This document shows positions 1 through 15,000 of a stretch of 64,000 nucleotides of DNA, piece by piece. Below the pieces are notes generated by a model. It made no database searches. It was not told the origin of the DNA and was given only the letters and a program-made list of their open reading frames with translations. Location of the stretch: contig NC_088775.1 in the NCBI RefSeq assembly GCF_954871325.1, forward strand, positions 48,399,561-48,463,560, read 5' to 3'. Made by a program: the position numbers and the translations under genes. The stretch comes from Gordionus sp. m RMFG-2023. Lineage: Eukaryota > Nematomorpha > Gordioida > Chordodea > Parachordodidae. Position 1 is the stretch's first letter. Every line of letters starts with the position of its first letter.

Positions 1-31
1 GTTTGAACATCATAAGGCCCTCGATGAAAAG
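1..31 (+). CDS. Liprin-alpha: Liprin-alpha exon (partial, cut by window start), coiled coil
   Basis: Base 1 is the last base of a codon. Bases 2-31 encode [10 protein letters not shown], a near-exact match to the family sequence just before VRERLR in vertebrate PPFIA proteins. The donor is GTTAAA at 32. The next exon starts with [11 protein letters not shown], so the join is confirmed by family sequence on both sides of a 10.5-kb intron. Confidence 0.9.
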
Positions 32-3000
32 GTTAAATGGCTATTTATATAGAGTGTAAAACTTGCTCTTCACAAGGTTGCCCCTAATTAATGACAAAAC
101 TAGTTATGACTATCTTCTTATTGGCTGCTAAAAAATATACTACATTTCCTAATAGCAGCATATCATTAGAATGAGTTTGGAACATGATCGCTACTCTGAT
201 TTTCATCTAAAAATATCAGATTGGATCATCTGGAAAACCGGTAAGGATGTAAAGCAATATATCTATGATAAAAAGAATAATCTTATAAGTGAAAATAACA
301 ATTAATGTATTTTTCAATCAATAATAGAAATTCAAAAAAAATATTTAATACTCGAAAATAGTGGTATTTTTGATAAATAAATTTTTTTTTTCTAACATGA
401 AATTTCGATAAAATGGAAGAACTTTGATTGGTAATTCCATGACAAATCAACCACGGCCGACCCCCTTCGAAAATTGGTAAGTAAAGAAAGGTCAATGTAA
501 CTAAGAAATAGCCAAATTTTTGTCTCCTAACATTTATATTTTTGAAGTTATTAAGGTTCAAAGTGGCAAAATGAAGTATTTTTACCATTAGCGTCAGGGA
601 TCCAAACCGAAACGAATATCGGTTCAGTTCGGCTTCAGGTTCGGGTAAAAATAACGGTTCAAGGTTCAGGTTCGGTTCGTAAAAAATTAAAATATTGGTT
701 CGGTTCTAACCTCTAAGAACCGGTTTGAACATTTTTGTATCCATACCTACATTCGTATCATTAATTTAAGAAACACATTATAAAACCTTCATTTTTTTAA
801 TTGCACATTATAAAATAATATTTAATTTATAAATATAAATAAGAATAAGAATAAGAATATCAATGATTAATTTTAATATGAACAATATTTTACTTAATTT
901 TTTTTTATTAAGCCGCACAATTAATATATTTTCAAAATTCGTCTCACTCAAATTACACTATGAGGAGATAGTATAGATTTAATTGTTGAAAAGCATCTTT
1001 CCACACTGACTTGGGTAGCCGGCACTGCCAATATGATATCAGATTTGATGTGTTATTTATAATAATATTTTGGATTTAATTTTTCTCTAGGCATTATAAT
1101 TTACAAGCTTAAAATATTTTAAAAAAATATTGTAAAATGACAATATACTAAAGTTTATAAAAATTATGACCGACACTTATCAATTGTGATTGATGATAAT
1201 CTTTAAAATAATTTGAATGCAATTGAAATTTTTTCAATATACTAATAACTTACATATTGTTTTATAAGCATAAAATCATGAAACTCGAACCGGTTCAGAG
1301 ACATTATAGCGGTTCAGGTTCGGCTAGATTTTTTAGCAGTTTAGGTTCGGTTCAGGTTCGATAAAAAATACAGGTTTTTAGCGGTTTAACAGTTCGGTTC
1401 TAGTTCAGTTTGGATCCCTGCCTGCCTTCATTCAATTTAACATGTCTTAAAACCACATAATTGTAAATAATAAATATAATATCAAAATAACATACAAAGA
1501 TTTTACTTTTAGATAAAAAAAATTGTTTTTCCAATTTCCAGCCATTTTATTTAATATATAATATAATGACTAAAAACAATTTTTTGGAAATAATACGACC
1601 TTCAATTTTTAAATTTTTTTTAGTAGACATTACTAAACTATTCCTTTATATTTATAAAAAAAAATTGGTCTGGGACGCGGCCATCTTCATTTTCAAAATA
1701 GATAAAAATGTTTAGAAAAGTGTATTATTTTTCCGAAAGGGGACATCTTTGTATAAAATTATATATTAATCAGTTTTTAATGTTTTCTTGAACTATTTGA
1801 TATAATTTAAAGGATTATTCATCTTGCAAGTGAAAATAACAATAAATGGGGCTTTCATTCAATTATAGAAATTGTCTATCGATATAGAAAAATCAATTTA
1901 TTACTTTTATTTATTATAAAGTTTTTTGCCCATATAACATATATTTAATGAATATTAATAAAATATATTTAACCAAGTTTATAGTTCTTGAATGTATGAA
2001 TCAGAATCTTGTGCATTTCATATATAGAATATTAAAAAGTAAAGATTTGATATAATATCTAACTACTTTTAAAAGATTCTAATTTTTCTGTAGCGCATTT
2101 ACTTTCTTGTGACGACAATGTATAACTACGGCCAGTGCAGTTAACTGTGAAACTAATGTTGAGATATGACATTTTGGCAATTAAAGAGTGTCGTCTATAC
2201 TTGGAAATGTAAAGGAATTAGAAGGTCCGGATTGGTGTAAAAACTTTATATATATTTCTTCCTGCTTTTAATTTTTCCCTAAAACAAAGGCTAACTACCA
2301 ATTAGAATCATAAACACATGTTATGTATCCTGATATTTCTCCAAAAATTTACTTTCATCATTATATGATAAATATTCTATAGTGCTTTCTATTGAATTGG
2401 AATACATTTTACTTTTAAATTGATGTAGACTTGTTGGAATCACGATGTGAATTTTCTGTGTTCCAGGTATAGGCCTAGTTTTTGAAAATCTTTCCCTGGG
2501 TAATAGTTCTTCCTAATCATAATTTTTTTGGGTCATATATTCAAAATATATGCCATTAATATTTTCTTTAGCGAACTCGTACAATACATATGATGTGGTT
2601 ATTTGCGTTGAGTAAGGGCTAACTATCTCTAGCGGCTAATCTTTAACAGTGCCACCAATCCCATCTCAAACACTTTTACCATGTGCTATAGCAGAAAAAT
2701 GTCATTCCGCTTGTACCTCGAAATCTATCTCATGATGGCAAATATTAATAAAATTTTTGCGATTTTTATACTGTGCAATGGGTCCATCGAAAAAATAAAA
2801 AATTTCATTTGGCATACAAATTTTATTAATTAAAAATTTTACCAATGTTTTTTGGGAAAAATGTACTGTTATTGTATTGTGTTGCAAAGATTCGGATATC
2901 ATTACATAATTTAGGCAACAAATATTGGCAAAATTATCTTTATAATATATAACAAAAGGGTGAACAGTGGATTGAGCTCTATTCCAATGATAACTTTGTA

Positions 3001-6000
3001 CTTCATCCTGAAGTATAAAGCTATAGTTTTCTTAAAAATCACATAAAATTAAATATTGGCCTTCGTATGATACAACGATTGTTGCATTGAAATAAAAGAA
3101 TGGGGTAATAAAGATTCCATTTTTTCAAAAAAGGCATTGATAAATTCATCTACTGGCTTGGTTATTGTTTCAAGAGTTCTATCTACGGATAGCCATTGTT
3201 TGTATGTTATAAATTCGATGTCCTTAGAACGAGACAATATTTCTAATGTCGCGTAAATGTGTTGACCCTGGACAATTATCACATTTGCCAATATAACAAG
3301 ATCGGAGGCAGATTACAAATTATTAAGGGTAAAATATGTTTGTATGTTTTAAAGGGCAACATATCATTGGATAAATTGGGAAAGATCCAATGATCATTAA
3401 TTTAAAATTTTGTGGTAGCTGCAAACACATTCATTATGTGCACCTCTACCTCCAACGAGTATACAATTTTTTAAGCGAATGTTTGCAAATTTCTAAAAAC
3501 CAATTTTAACATCAGGCCTCATTTCTTTAAAAAATATATTAATTTCTTTCAAATTATCTAAAATTAATCTCGTTTGTATGGTATTCTTTTTTCCGTCTTT
3601 GGTCAAAATCGAAACGCAATCTTTCTTGCCTGGCATGATTCTGCTTATTTCGTCCGTACGATAAAATTCTTGTACAATTTTAACTGTATATTCGTCCATA
3701 GTTTTTCCAGGCTTGGGGTTAGGTGTTGATAGAAATCCCTTTTCCGCTATCAATATTTTAGCTTGTCATGCCATGTATTTTATTGTATTAAATTCATTCA
3801 TTATTTTGGACACTGTCCAATTTTCTGGTAATATCGGCAAAATTTTATATTTATAAGTTTTAGATAAGAGTGGGATTTTTTTAAAATATTGTTTAGAATA
3901 TCATCATCTTTATCGATAGTAGCTGGCTCAAAATCAATTTAATATTACAACATAATAAATACATTTAAAATCTAAGAAATGTACAACCATGAATGATATT
4001 TCATCCAGATGATAAGATGATATATGTGATAAACGGAAAAACTCCCAAGTGAAATGATTCATTTGTAGACCCTGATACAAATCATGAAGAGAATCCCACT
4101 ATGTGGGGAATTTTCAATAAAAGAAAGGTTAACCGAAAAAGGATATCCTATTTAAAAAAATTAACAAGATTTAAAAAAGCGATGGAGTCTCTTTTAGATA
4201 AGATGATGATATTATAATAAATATTAAATAAAATTCCCACCCTTATCTAAAACTAACAAATATAAAATTTATATGATATTTCCGAAAATTGGACGGTATA
4301 TAAAATTAAAATTGAATTTAATACAACATATTACATAGCATAACAAGCTATATTACTGATAACGGGGAAAGGATTTTTTTCAACACCTGATTACAAGCCT
4401 GGAAAAACTATAAACTTTATACAGTTAAAATTGCCATAATGTTATTATAGAGACGAAATAATCATGCCAGGCGAGAAAGATTACATTTCGATTTCGGCCA
4501 GAGACGGGAAAAAGAATACCATGCAAAAAGATTAATTTTAGATAATTTGAAAGAAATATATATTTTCTTAAAGAAATGAAGCATGATTTTAAAATTAGTT
4601 GTTAAAAATTTGCAAGCCTTCGGCCAAAAATTTGTATTCTCGCAGTTGAAAGTGGTAAGCATAATGTTTGGTATTTGCACTAAAAGGTTAAATGAATGAT
4701 CATAGGATCAAATTTGCCGAATTTAATCAAAGATAATATTAATAAAATTTTTATACTGTGCAGAATTTTTTTTATTTGACATACTAAATTTATTAGTTAA
4801 AAGATTTCTACTAATGTTTTTTGAAAATTATATACTGATATTGTGTTATGTTGTAAAGATTCGGATATCATTATGTAATTTAGGCAACATATATTTGCCA
4901 AATAATCTTTATAATAAATAACAAAAGGGTGATAATAGATTGATCCCTATTTCAATGATAGCTTTGTACCTTATCCTGAAATATAAATTTGATCTTTAAA
5001 AATTACATAAAAATAAATATTGTCCTTCGTCTAAGTTCCATTTTAGATGGTTTTAATATATAGATTGTTGGGTTGAAATTAAAGAATGAGAAAATAAAGA
5101 CTATTAGAAGAATAAAACCATATTTATATATTATCCGCCTAAATGCGTTGATCATGGATTATTCTTACATTTGCCCAAATAACAAGATGATTGAGGCGGA
5201 TTACTCTACTGATTTGTTGCCTAAATTTCGTTATGATATCAGAATCTTGACATCATAATAGAATATCAGTAGGGGAGAACGGGGTTATATTGTTTATAAA
5301 AAATTGAAGTGCTATAAAAATTAGATGAAGCAATTTTTCCAAAATGTTTAAACGTACTTTTATTCTTTACATATATCTTTACGGTAGAAATCAATCAAGA
5401 AAAAAATCTTAGTTTTTTATTAATATAAAAATTTTAAAAAATGAAAATTTGAGAATTAGAAAAACACCCGGGGTACCTATTACCTTTCACGTTGCTTGTC
5501 ATAGTGCTTCTTTATTTTTAAATAAATTGCCAACAATGTTAAATTTACCAGATTCACCTATATTATATATATTACCCGGAAGAGCTTGTTATTACTTAAA
5601 AATGTCATATAATTTACGAAAAATAAGTCATGATAAAATTGAATTTATTTTATCATTTAGAATTTTTAGTCTGAGTAACATTTATAAAAAACTTTATTAG
5701 TAAAAATGTAAAAAAAGTTACTTTTGACGTTTTGAAATTTAAATTTGATTTATAATTTCTCATGAGCAATTTTGGGCGAATTTTTTAGATCTCTTTAAGC
5801 ATATATAATATTTGGCTTAAAAATCTCAAAGTTTATTAGTTTTTTTAATCATTTGAGAAGGAATTACCTGCACCGGGATAACACTATCCCCGTTTAAATT
5901 TTTTTAACTAAAAAATTTATCGGATGGATCCGCTGTTTTATTAATTATATGCCATCATTAGATAGATTTTTGTTTATAGGCGGAACAGCACACGAGAAAA

Positions 6001-9000
6001 ATGCTTGTGAAAGAATTGATGGCACTATTAAAAGATTAGCTACTAAGGCAAGTTTACAAAGATTTTACTCACAGAAAATAACAACACCATGTGAATTGTA
6101 TGAATTCGCTAAAGATATTAATGGCATATATTTTGAATATATTACCCAAAAAAATTATTACAACGAAGAAGTACTATTAAGAGAAAGATTCTCTAAAATT
6201 AGACCGAAAGTTGAAACACAGAAAATTCACGCAGTGATTCCGTTCCATCTACATCCATTTAAAGGTAAAATGTAAATTCAATACTCGATGATTACTATAG
6301 AGGCAAGTCATTAACGTTGGGTCCAAGATAACTAATATTCGTTCAAACACGATACTACCGAGACATATCATTAATTTTGGGTCAAGATAACAATATTCTT
6401 TTAAACTCGATGAAGATTACAAAGGCAAATCATTAACCTTGGTTAGAGATAACTAATATTCGTTCAAACTCGATGCTACGGAGACAAATTTAACGTTGGG
6501 TCCAGGTAACAATATTTGTTCTAACTTGTTGAAAATTCGCAGGCAAATCATTAAAGTTGGTTCAAGATAATTAATATTCGATCACAGCCAATGCCCACTT
6601 CAGCGAAACTATCGAGATTTTGAAAAGGAAACCACTATACTATCAAAGATATGGGAAGGAAGATAAATTCATTCTTGTGAAATATTATGGAATTCTATAT
6701 TATTCAGAATAAGGAATCGAATGGGGTAAGTTAAAGAAAAAATATATATTCTAGAAATTTTTAATCGTATTTGATGGTTAAAATAAAATAATTTGGAATT
6801 AATGATAAATAATAATAGACTCAATATAAAACTGAATATTTGACACGATAGAAAGAACCCATGATGAATTAGATTTCTAAAAGTATGCATATTCTAAAGT
6901 TACAACGGGGCCAACAATATGGGGGGGGGCGAATGAGCTCATTTATGGAGGGCATGTCATATTATTATTTATTTTTAAAAATTATTTTGTTTAATATTTA
7001 TCAAATTTATAAATAGTCACGCGATTTTATATATCACGTGTAGAACTCGTGATCTCTTTGTCCCCAAAAAGGATTAAAGGGACTAGATTTTATAATTATT
7101 ATGACTTTGACTTTTTGTTTTTTTTGTAATTATATATTTAGTTGGCGAATAAAATTTGGAGTTGAATATTTATTAATTTTAGTTTTGAGTTGTGTTGGTA
7201 AATTGAATGAGTTACTAAATTGCGTTGTATGGGTTGGTTTTTTTTTATTGTATATAATTTTCACAAACATTATTTACGGATATTATAAAATAATTTAATA
7301 CGATTGATTTTCAATAATTCGATCTGATAATGAATATAAAATTATTCTACAAATAATGTATATTTTCCTTATTCTGCAGACTTAGACGTAGTGAAAGAGA
7401 AGATGGTAATTCTAGTTGCCAGAGTAGGGTATACTTTCTTGGTATTCACATTCGTAAAATACGAATCGAATAACGAATTAATTTTTAGGTATAACATTGT
7501 TATTTTCACTTACAAGATGAATAATTCTTTAAATAATAAAAATGGAAAGAAATTATTAACTACTGAAGTAGAAATAAATAAATATAAAAGATTTTGTAAA
7601 TATTGTTTATAAAAAAATTCATATACAAGTTTCTAAGCAATCTATAAGAAAGAAAGGGCTTAATTTCTTTATATTATATTTCTTTTAATTTTATGAATTT
7701 CATAATTAATTTAGAAATAATTGACTATTATGAACAATTTATTATATTTTTAACTGCTTTAATATATTTTGTACTTAAGTTTATATATCTTTAACAAATT
7801 ACAAATTATCTAAATACATCAATTAATCATCATACAATTAATCATATTATCAATTACCTTTAAGATTAATTGATTCTATTACAAATTTTTATAAAATGAT
7901 AATATTGATGAATTATACGTTTGTATTTTTTCATTAAATATTCTACATTATTATTTTTGATATCATCCGATACTGTGTTAGTTTCGACTTTGGTAGCGGC
8001 TGATAGGATGGTATTGTCTCTGGTTTTTAAGGATTTAAAATGAAAAATAGAATTTATAAAGTTATAATTTATTCCCAACTTGTATAAATCAGATTTGACT
8101 TCATTGAAAATTAATTAAATTTTATCATTCATTAAAGTTCGATGGAATAGGAAGAACTTTGCAAGGAATTTTTTCAGTATTATAGATAATTATAAAAAAA
8201 TTAAACATTTTGTTGTTAGATTATTATTACAGGTATCTAGCTTGTTAAATTCATATTTGTTCGAAGTAATTAAGGCACAATATCATCTTTAGGGTTCATC
8301 TCTGTCCCATTACAATTACTGACAAAAACCTTCCAGAATTAATTTTAAATATGTATTTTATTTATTATACAACCAATATTGGATCGAAATTTTGTAAATC
8401 ATTTACTTATTATCCTTCGTTTTATATATTAAATATATTTGTATAAGTATATATATTATATTAGGTATAGTATAGGACAATTATTAGTAACTAGGACTGG
8501 GAACAAATATTATAAAGGCACATGATTAACGAATTCTAGAATATTGGTATTAAACAATATTTTATTGTTTTGGTAAAATTGAAATTATTAAAAGAATATA
8601 AATAGTGTTATGAAAAATCTTAATTGTATTTTTAAATAAACAAAGAAAGAAAACCATGAAGCATTACTGTTTAAAAATTTTATTAAAACGAGGATTCAAA
8701 ATTATATAAAAAATTTATGAAGTGAAGATGAAAAATTTGATTTAATTATAAATTTTTTTGTATCAACTAATCAAATAATAAAAATATAGATTTTAAACAT
8801 TTTATTTAACCCAAAAATATAGCAAAATGAAAGAAATATACAACTATCTATTTGCATAAAATACAGTTCTAAAAATTGATCGGAATTTAATATAAGGATA
8901 AATAATTATATGTATTTGTATGTGCTCTATTATTTGTATGTCTTCATTTAATATCCAAAATGAACAGATGAAAATTTTTTTCATATGTAAAAATTTTGCT

Positions 9001-12000
9001 TCCATAATAACAGATCAGGCAGGTAACCATCAGAAATTTGTTCTCGTTATTATTTTAACCATATAAACCCACACCCTACCCCTCCTAATATGTACAATAT
9101 GTTATTGTAGACAATAATTTGAAAGAAAAATAAGTAAGGTTAATAATTTATAACGACTATAAATCAATATTTTTTTAAAAAAGCATTTTTATGAATAAAG
9201 TGATTAACCAAAATTAAACTTATAAAAATTTAACATAGCCAAAAATCTACAATAAGTGGTTCTAAAGATCTCTAATAAATTTATGGCGGAAACCCCACCT
9301 TATAGCGTCCCTCCCCATAAAAAAATCCTAACAGATAGTGGATTAGTTACACTAATTTAATATTGTATGTAATAAGCGTAAGTGGGAGAAAGGAAGAAAT
9401 AAAAAATAAAGAGTGACATATTGATCTACGAAAAAACCAAATGATTTTATATATTTATCTTTTTTTTTTACTAATATTGGTATTGTGCTTTATATTATTT
9501 TTAAACAATATAAATATATCGGTATTGGTCCCACCCATACTAGTAATCCATATTTATTGGTTTATATATATGCATAGAAGAAATAGAATAAGCATGTATT
9601 TCAATAAGCAAATCTAAATGATTGACAAAATACTATTTTCTCCAATAAGCAATGAGATTTGGATACTTTTTGAAATTTTACTTTTCAATCGAACTGAACA
9701 TACCTAACTGCCTTAATAATGGATCCGGGCATGAGCACATTTATGTTATCCCATTCAAAGGCCTGGGTCTCTAAGCCCTTAAGAACTTAGTTTTGCCTTA
9801 GTTAGGTTTAATTGAAAAAGCCCTACCAGACACCTTCGATGCTCCAATCCCTCAGGCTCTAAAATCAGGCACTCTTACATTGTTTATACATTCAGGGCAC
9901 AGTAATAACACTATTCACATGCCGAAGGTATTCCATCTACTTCTTGTTAGCCTCCCTCAATAAACGCCTGAATGGATTTACCCAGGAAAATAGAGAAATT
10001 TCTTGCATGGGATTTCTTCTGTTGTCTCAGGGATATACAAATATTTCAAAGGTGAGAAGTGTGATAAATTTCGTCACCTTGAACCAAGATACCCTATTCC
10101 GTCCAATAATTTAAACTATGCCACCGATCATTCGTTCCAAAATTATGTTTATTTCAAAGATAAGGTTGCTGATGCTTGCTAGAATAACCAAGAGAGACAT
10201 ACTACATAAAAACTGTTAGCCCTAAGTTAATTACCTATTTGAAATAATAATTATAAAATATCACATTTATTTTTATGGGTTCATATTCATTTTTTGTTGA
10301 TATATAAGACCATAATAGCAATAACCGGAAATTCCATTGGTATAACTAAATTTAAAATCTTAGCAAAATATTTTTTAAAGAAGTTTACCGAAGGTAAAAC
10401 TTAAATTATACAATTTCATAAAACAAAAGAGCCATACAATTTTAATTTTGCTAAATTGCGATAAAGTAAAATTTATTCACATATTTTACAAATTTAAATA
10501 AAAGTAACTAATTCAAATTTAGCATTTTCAATATTTTTATTCTAAAATTTAGGTGAGAGAAAAATTACGGATAGCTTTGGAAAAGGTGGTATCTCTCGAG
10601 GAAGAACTTAACAGAGCCAATCAGGAAGTTATAAAATCATATATTTTTAAATCATCAATTATTTATAATTAATTGGTGTAAATTTCAATATTTTTTTCAT
10701 TAGAGATTTGCACGGCCAGCCTAACCCTTGATCCTTAAATTTTTTTATTACAGGCCTTGATAACACGATTAACTGGTCGATTTTGCAAAATATTTCATGG
10801 GTCAGAATTTGGCTAGTTTTTTAAATCGAAGAATTAAGCTAATTTATATATTTTCCTTCATAACAAATTATTTCGAGCCGGGCAAATATACAATGTTATT
10901 TTACGAGATGGACCAGGTAAAAAATACTTGCGGACCTGGCCATAAAACCTTTTTAACGGCCCAACCGCGCCAGCCTCTAATTGTAATATATTTTGTCTGC
11001 TTAAATTAAGATAATTGTTTTTATTTTTTAAGGGTTAGGTAATTTAAAATATATTAATTTAATCGATAAGACATTTTTAATTCCAAATCTCTAATATAAA
11101 TTCATGCCTACTTTTATAATGGGTTATTTTGAGTTTTATAGGCGCGGCATTTTAAAGGTTAATCTGATTTAGCCGATATCTAGTTGATATCAACCAATGA
11201 AATTTTTAATAATTATATTATGGGGAAAGGATTAAAGGAAATATAATAAACCATATATACATCAAAAAATAAATATACATAAATAATTGGGGGCTATTCC
11301 GATTTAAAAAATATATATTTAAAAAAAATATTTCCGTATTTCGGTATTAATATTGTTTTACTAATAAAAATTTTACACCGATCGGCTCCACCAATTTATC
11401 ATATCGGCTGATAATCTATTGCTTAGAAATACGAATGATACGGCCAATCCGATATTAAAAAGGGGTTATGATTTTATGGACAGTAAATTTAAGAATGGGT
11501 ATTATTTTTATTATCAAAAATATAAACAATTTAGGCAATATTTATAAAATATTGAACAATAAAAAACAACAAAGTCAGTAGTTGTTTAGTATTAATACAT
11601 ATCTTTTTATTATAAGCCAAGTATATTATATGAAAATTAACATATCAAAAATGAGTTGCATTATGGAATCACAAATTTTATTACACTGAATCTAAAAATG
11701 GAAAAATATCAATTGAAACTTACATGTTACTGTAAACAACCCTTTTTAAGTATTTATACAAATATTTATTTATTATAAGTTCAAGTTATCAAGTATATTT
11801 TGTTAAAATTAACATATCAAATATATAAAAAAATTAGAACAAATAAAATATCAAGAGTGAGATCCATTATGGAATTGTAGTTTGTATTGTGCATTTGTGT
11901 CAAGCAAATCTAAAAAATAGAAAATATTTATGTTAAATACTAGGAAAAAATTAGAGCTGTGCCGATATTAAATATCGATCCTTTTACTAAAAATGCAATT

Positions 12001-15000
12001 CTTAAAACTTTTGAGTAATGAAATTATGAATTATTATTACATCATATTTATTATTTTTTTAAAAAATATTTAAAAAAATAAAAAATTTTTCGAGTTTCAA
12101 TAAGGTTCTATATTACATTAATAATATTTTCTAAATAATTTTTTTTTAAACAATGCAAATTTTATTTATTTTTTTAAATAGATTTTAAAAGTTTTTTTAT
12201 AAAAATTTATTTTTAATTTTTTTAAAAAATAACACCAATTTTATAATTTATACTTTAAATAAAAGAATTATTTTAAATATGGTTTCTGAATTATGGTTTT
12301 GATGAAGATAAAGAGAATTTTGCAAAATGCGTTATCTGCGGAATTCTAATTTCACGGGGAGGAATAATGAAAAATTCATTTAATTCAACAAATATTCGGA
12401 AACATTTAAAGCGATTCCATCAAACGGAATTCGAAGAGCTAATACAAAAATAACGAGAAATATTAGAAAAAACAAATCGAAAGTCAGCCAACAATATCAG
12501 CCATTCTTAATAAAACTAATATTTGGAAATATTCTGATCCTTTGCCTGAAAATCTAGAGGCTCTTATATTTATTTAAAAAAATCTAATATATTATAATTT
12601 TATATGTCAAATATTACAATTTTATAAACCAACATAAAATGGATATATTATTATATTTATTTTATCTATTATAATATAATTTTTTTATAATTATTGTTGA
12701 AATAAAAAAATTAAATTAAATGCATAATTCTTTTGCATAAAAAATATTGATTTCTTAATTACATATGGTTCAAAGAGGGGTGGTGAAAAATCAATATAAA
12801 TATCGGATCGGGTTTTAACTAATATCGGATCGGATCGGTGAAAAATATGTGGATCGGCACAGCCCTAGAAAAATAGACCAGGAATTCTAAACTGTAAAAT
12901 GATAAAAGAGCTTAAATAATTTTTTGACTACATAATAGGTAGTTATTTATAAACCTCATCTTTTTGTTGACACTACTAGATGATTTGATTTTAGAAGTAT
13001 TTACTGTTGTCATCGAAAGATATCCCTTATTTAAAAATTTTTATTATAATTCTTGCATGTTTTTTCTCTCTCAAAAAGATACATCGACTGAAGGAAATAA
13101 AACGTGACACTAATGGTCATGACAAATTATCGGTTATGACTTCACCCGATGGCACCATTTCTATAGTCAATTCCGATTATTCCATTTTCGGGAATAATGT
13201 TTTATCGAGCGAATGCGACACTCCTACACCGAAAAACTTTTCTGAGCCAAGCACCCCCGTTTATAATAAAGTATAAAATGTAGTTGTATATAACGGTTTA
13301 TAAAGAATATTTATTTTTTCGAATGCATATATGTTTTATATTATCTATATGATTTATTTGAATCCTATATTTTACAGGAAACTCAATTAGATAGAGATAT
13401 TCGCGACGAAGAAGAAGTAAAAACTTTGAAAGAACAAAGCGCTATATTCCAACGAGAATTGAGAGAAGTTTTATGGCTATTATAAATGTTTTATAAATTT
13501 TATTTTTCAAAAAATAATTATTTATCTTATTCTATAAATATCACATGATTTAAAGGTTTTAATCTTAGTTTACTCTCCTTCCCTAAATAAATCATTCTTA
13601 ATTATGGGCGCCCATGGAATAGAATTTTATTATGGCATTCGCCATAAAATCTGTCCCCTTCTCATTTCCACTAGGGTAATCACATTCATACTCTCATTTG
13701 CAGAGATCTGCCCAACTGACCATTACAACTAATATTATTTCAAAAAAGAACCGGGCTTAAAAATAAAAAAACAACTCCAAGCTGGACCTATAAATATCGT
13801 TTTTTTAGTATATCAGGACTGGTCGATTAAAAAATGATATAAATTAATCAATTGAAAAATTTTATAATTTATCGTTTAACATTAATTTGCTTCTAGGGTT
13901 AGCAAAAATCATGATTTTTTTGATAAAAATAAAGAAATCTATTAATTTAATTAAATCAGAATTTTTTGATTTATATCAAATTTTATAATAAAATGATAAT
14001 ATATTTTTAAAAATATCCTGGAGAAAAATAACTCATAAAGGGAAGTGATGGAACTGGCTTTCATTTTATTACGTTATATCTTTTTCCCTGAAATATTTAT
14101 TAACAAACCATTGTTAAATTAATTAGCAATATTTAATTAACAATTTTATCAATATTTAATTTTTTAAAAATCAGCTTTTCTGCTGAGAGCGATTGGTCTA
14201 ATTTTTTTCGAAAAAGTCCACCAAATTCAGCCTAAAATTATGATTAAATAAGTCCGGTCCTGTCTGTGCGATTTGTCAGATTTTTTAAAAAAAATTGCAA
14301 AATGAGTTGTTAAAAAAATACAATTACTTTGATAGGCTAAATTTTAAAAATTATAGGTGGAATGTATTTGCCATAAGCAAAGTTTATTGTGTCACATGAA
14401 TGCTAAATAATAGCTTCTATTAATAATATCAATGTTTATATAATGTAAAATAATTAAAGCTCTTGTTGAATTTTAAAAATTATGACAAAATAAAGGAATT
14501 TTAAATTTGAAAGTATAATTTTTAAAAAATTATAAAGATCGTTTAAATGTTGTATCTTAAAATAGATTTGAAATTTTGAAAAAAATCAAATTCTGTCTAA
14601 TATGAAAATCAATATCTGAAAAATTTACCCTGTCATAAGTTTTACTTCTGGCAGGCGAACTCGGACAGATCTTTACAGAGCACTATTACTTATACACTCC
14701 ACTAGTGTTGTTAAACTGCTCGTTGAGGCGATTTTAAAAACGGCTTAGGAAAATATTGCCTACGCCTCTAGATTTTGCTATAGATGTCTAGACATTTGTA
14801 ACAACTATGAGCAAAATCTTCAGGCTTGCGTAATATTTTTATTAATAAAATATTGAGTTAGCCGTTTATAAAATCGACATAAAAATGCAGTTATGAACTG
14901 GGATGAAAGAATAGAACAACCTTATCTATTAGCAGTAATAGCAATGTCTTACCCATCTACACATGTTGTGATCTATTGCCTCCCTTCAAAAGGTTTTTAA

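Larger units (their letters stand above)
32..10552 (+). other. Intron 1 of liprin-alpha (10.5 kb)
   Basis: Between DEK and VREK. Recognisable contents: hAT-like repeat 595-1420, broken multicopy-family genes 2650-6275, tandem repeat 6285-6590. The stretches 32-594, 1421-2640, 6600-9700 and 10210-10550 are A/T-rich; I see no gene, RNA or clear repeat in them. A run of nine or more G's lies near 6921. Short ORFs at 7101-7298 and 7391-7612 match nothing I recognise. Confidence 0.85.
10628..13078 (+). other. Intron 2 of liprin-alpha
   Basis: Contains a possible MITE (10701-10979) and a BED-family hAT element (11952-12867). The rest (10980-11950, 12870-13078) is A/T-rich with nothing recognisable. 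A 70-residue ORF at 10797-11009 lies inside the MITE-like segment and looks fortuitous. Confidence 0.8.

Noticed and set aside
7101-7612. Two small plus-strand ORFs (65 and 73 codons)
   Set aside because: A/T-driven open frames with hydrophobic or Lys/Asn composition, no recognisable motif and no coding-like base composition.
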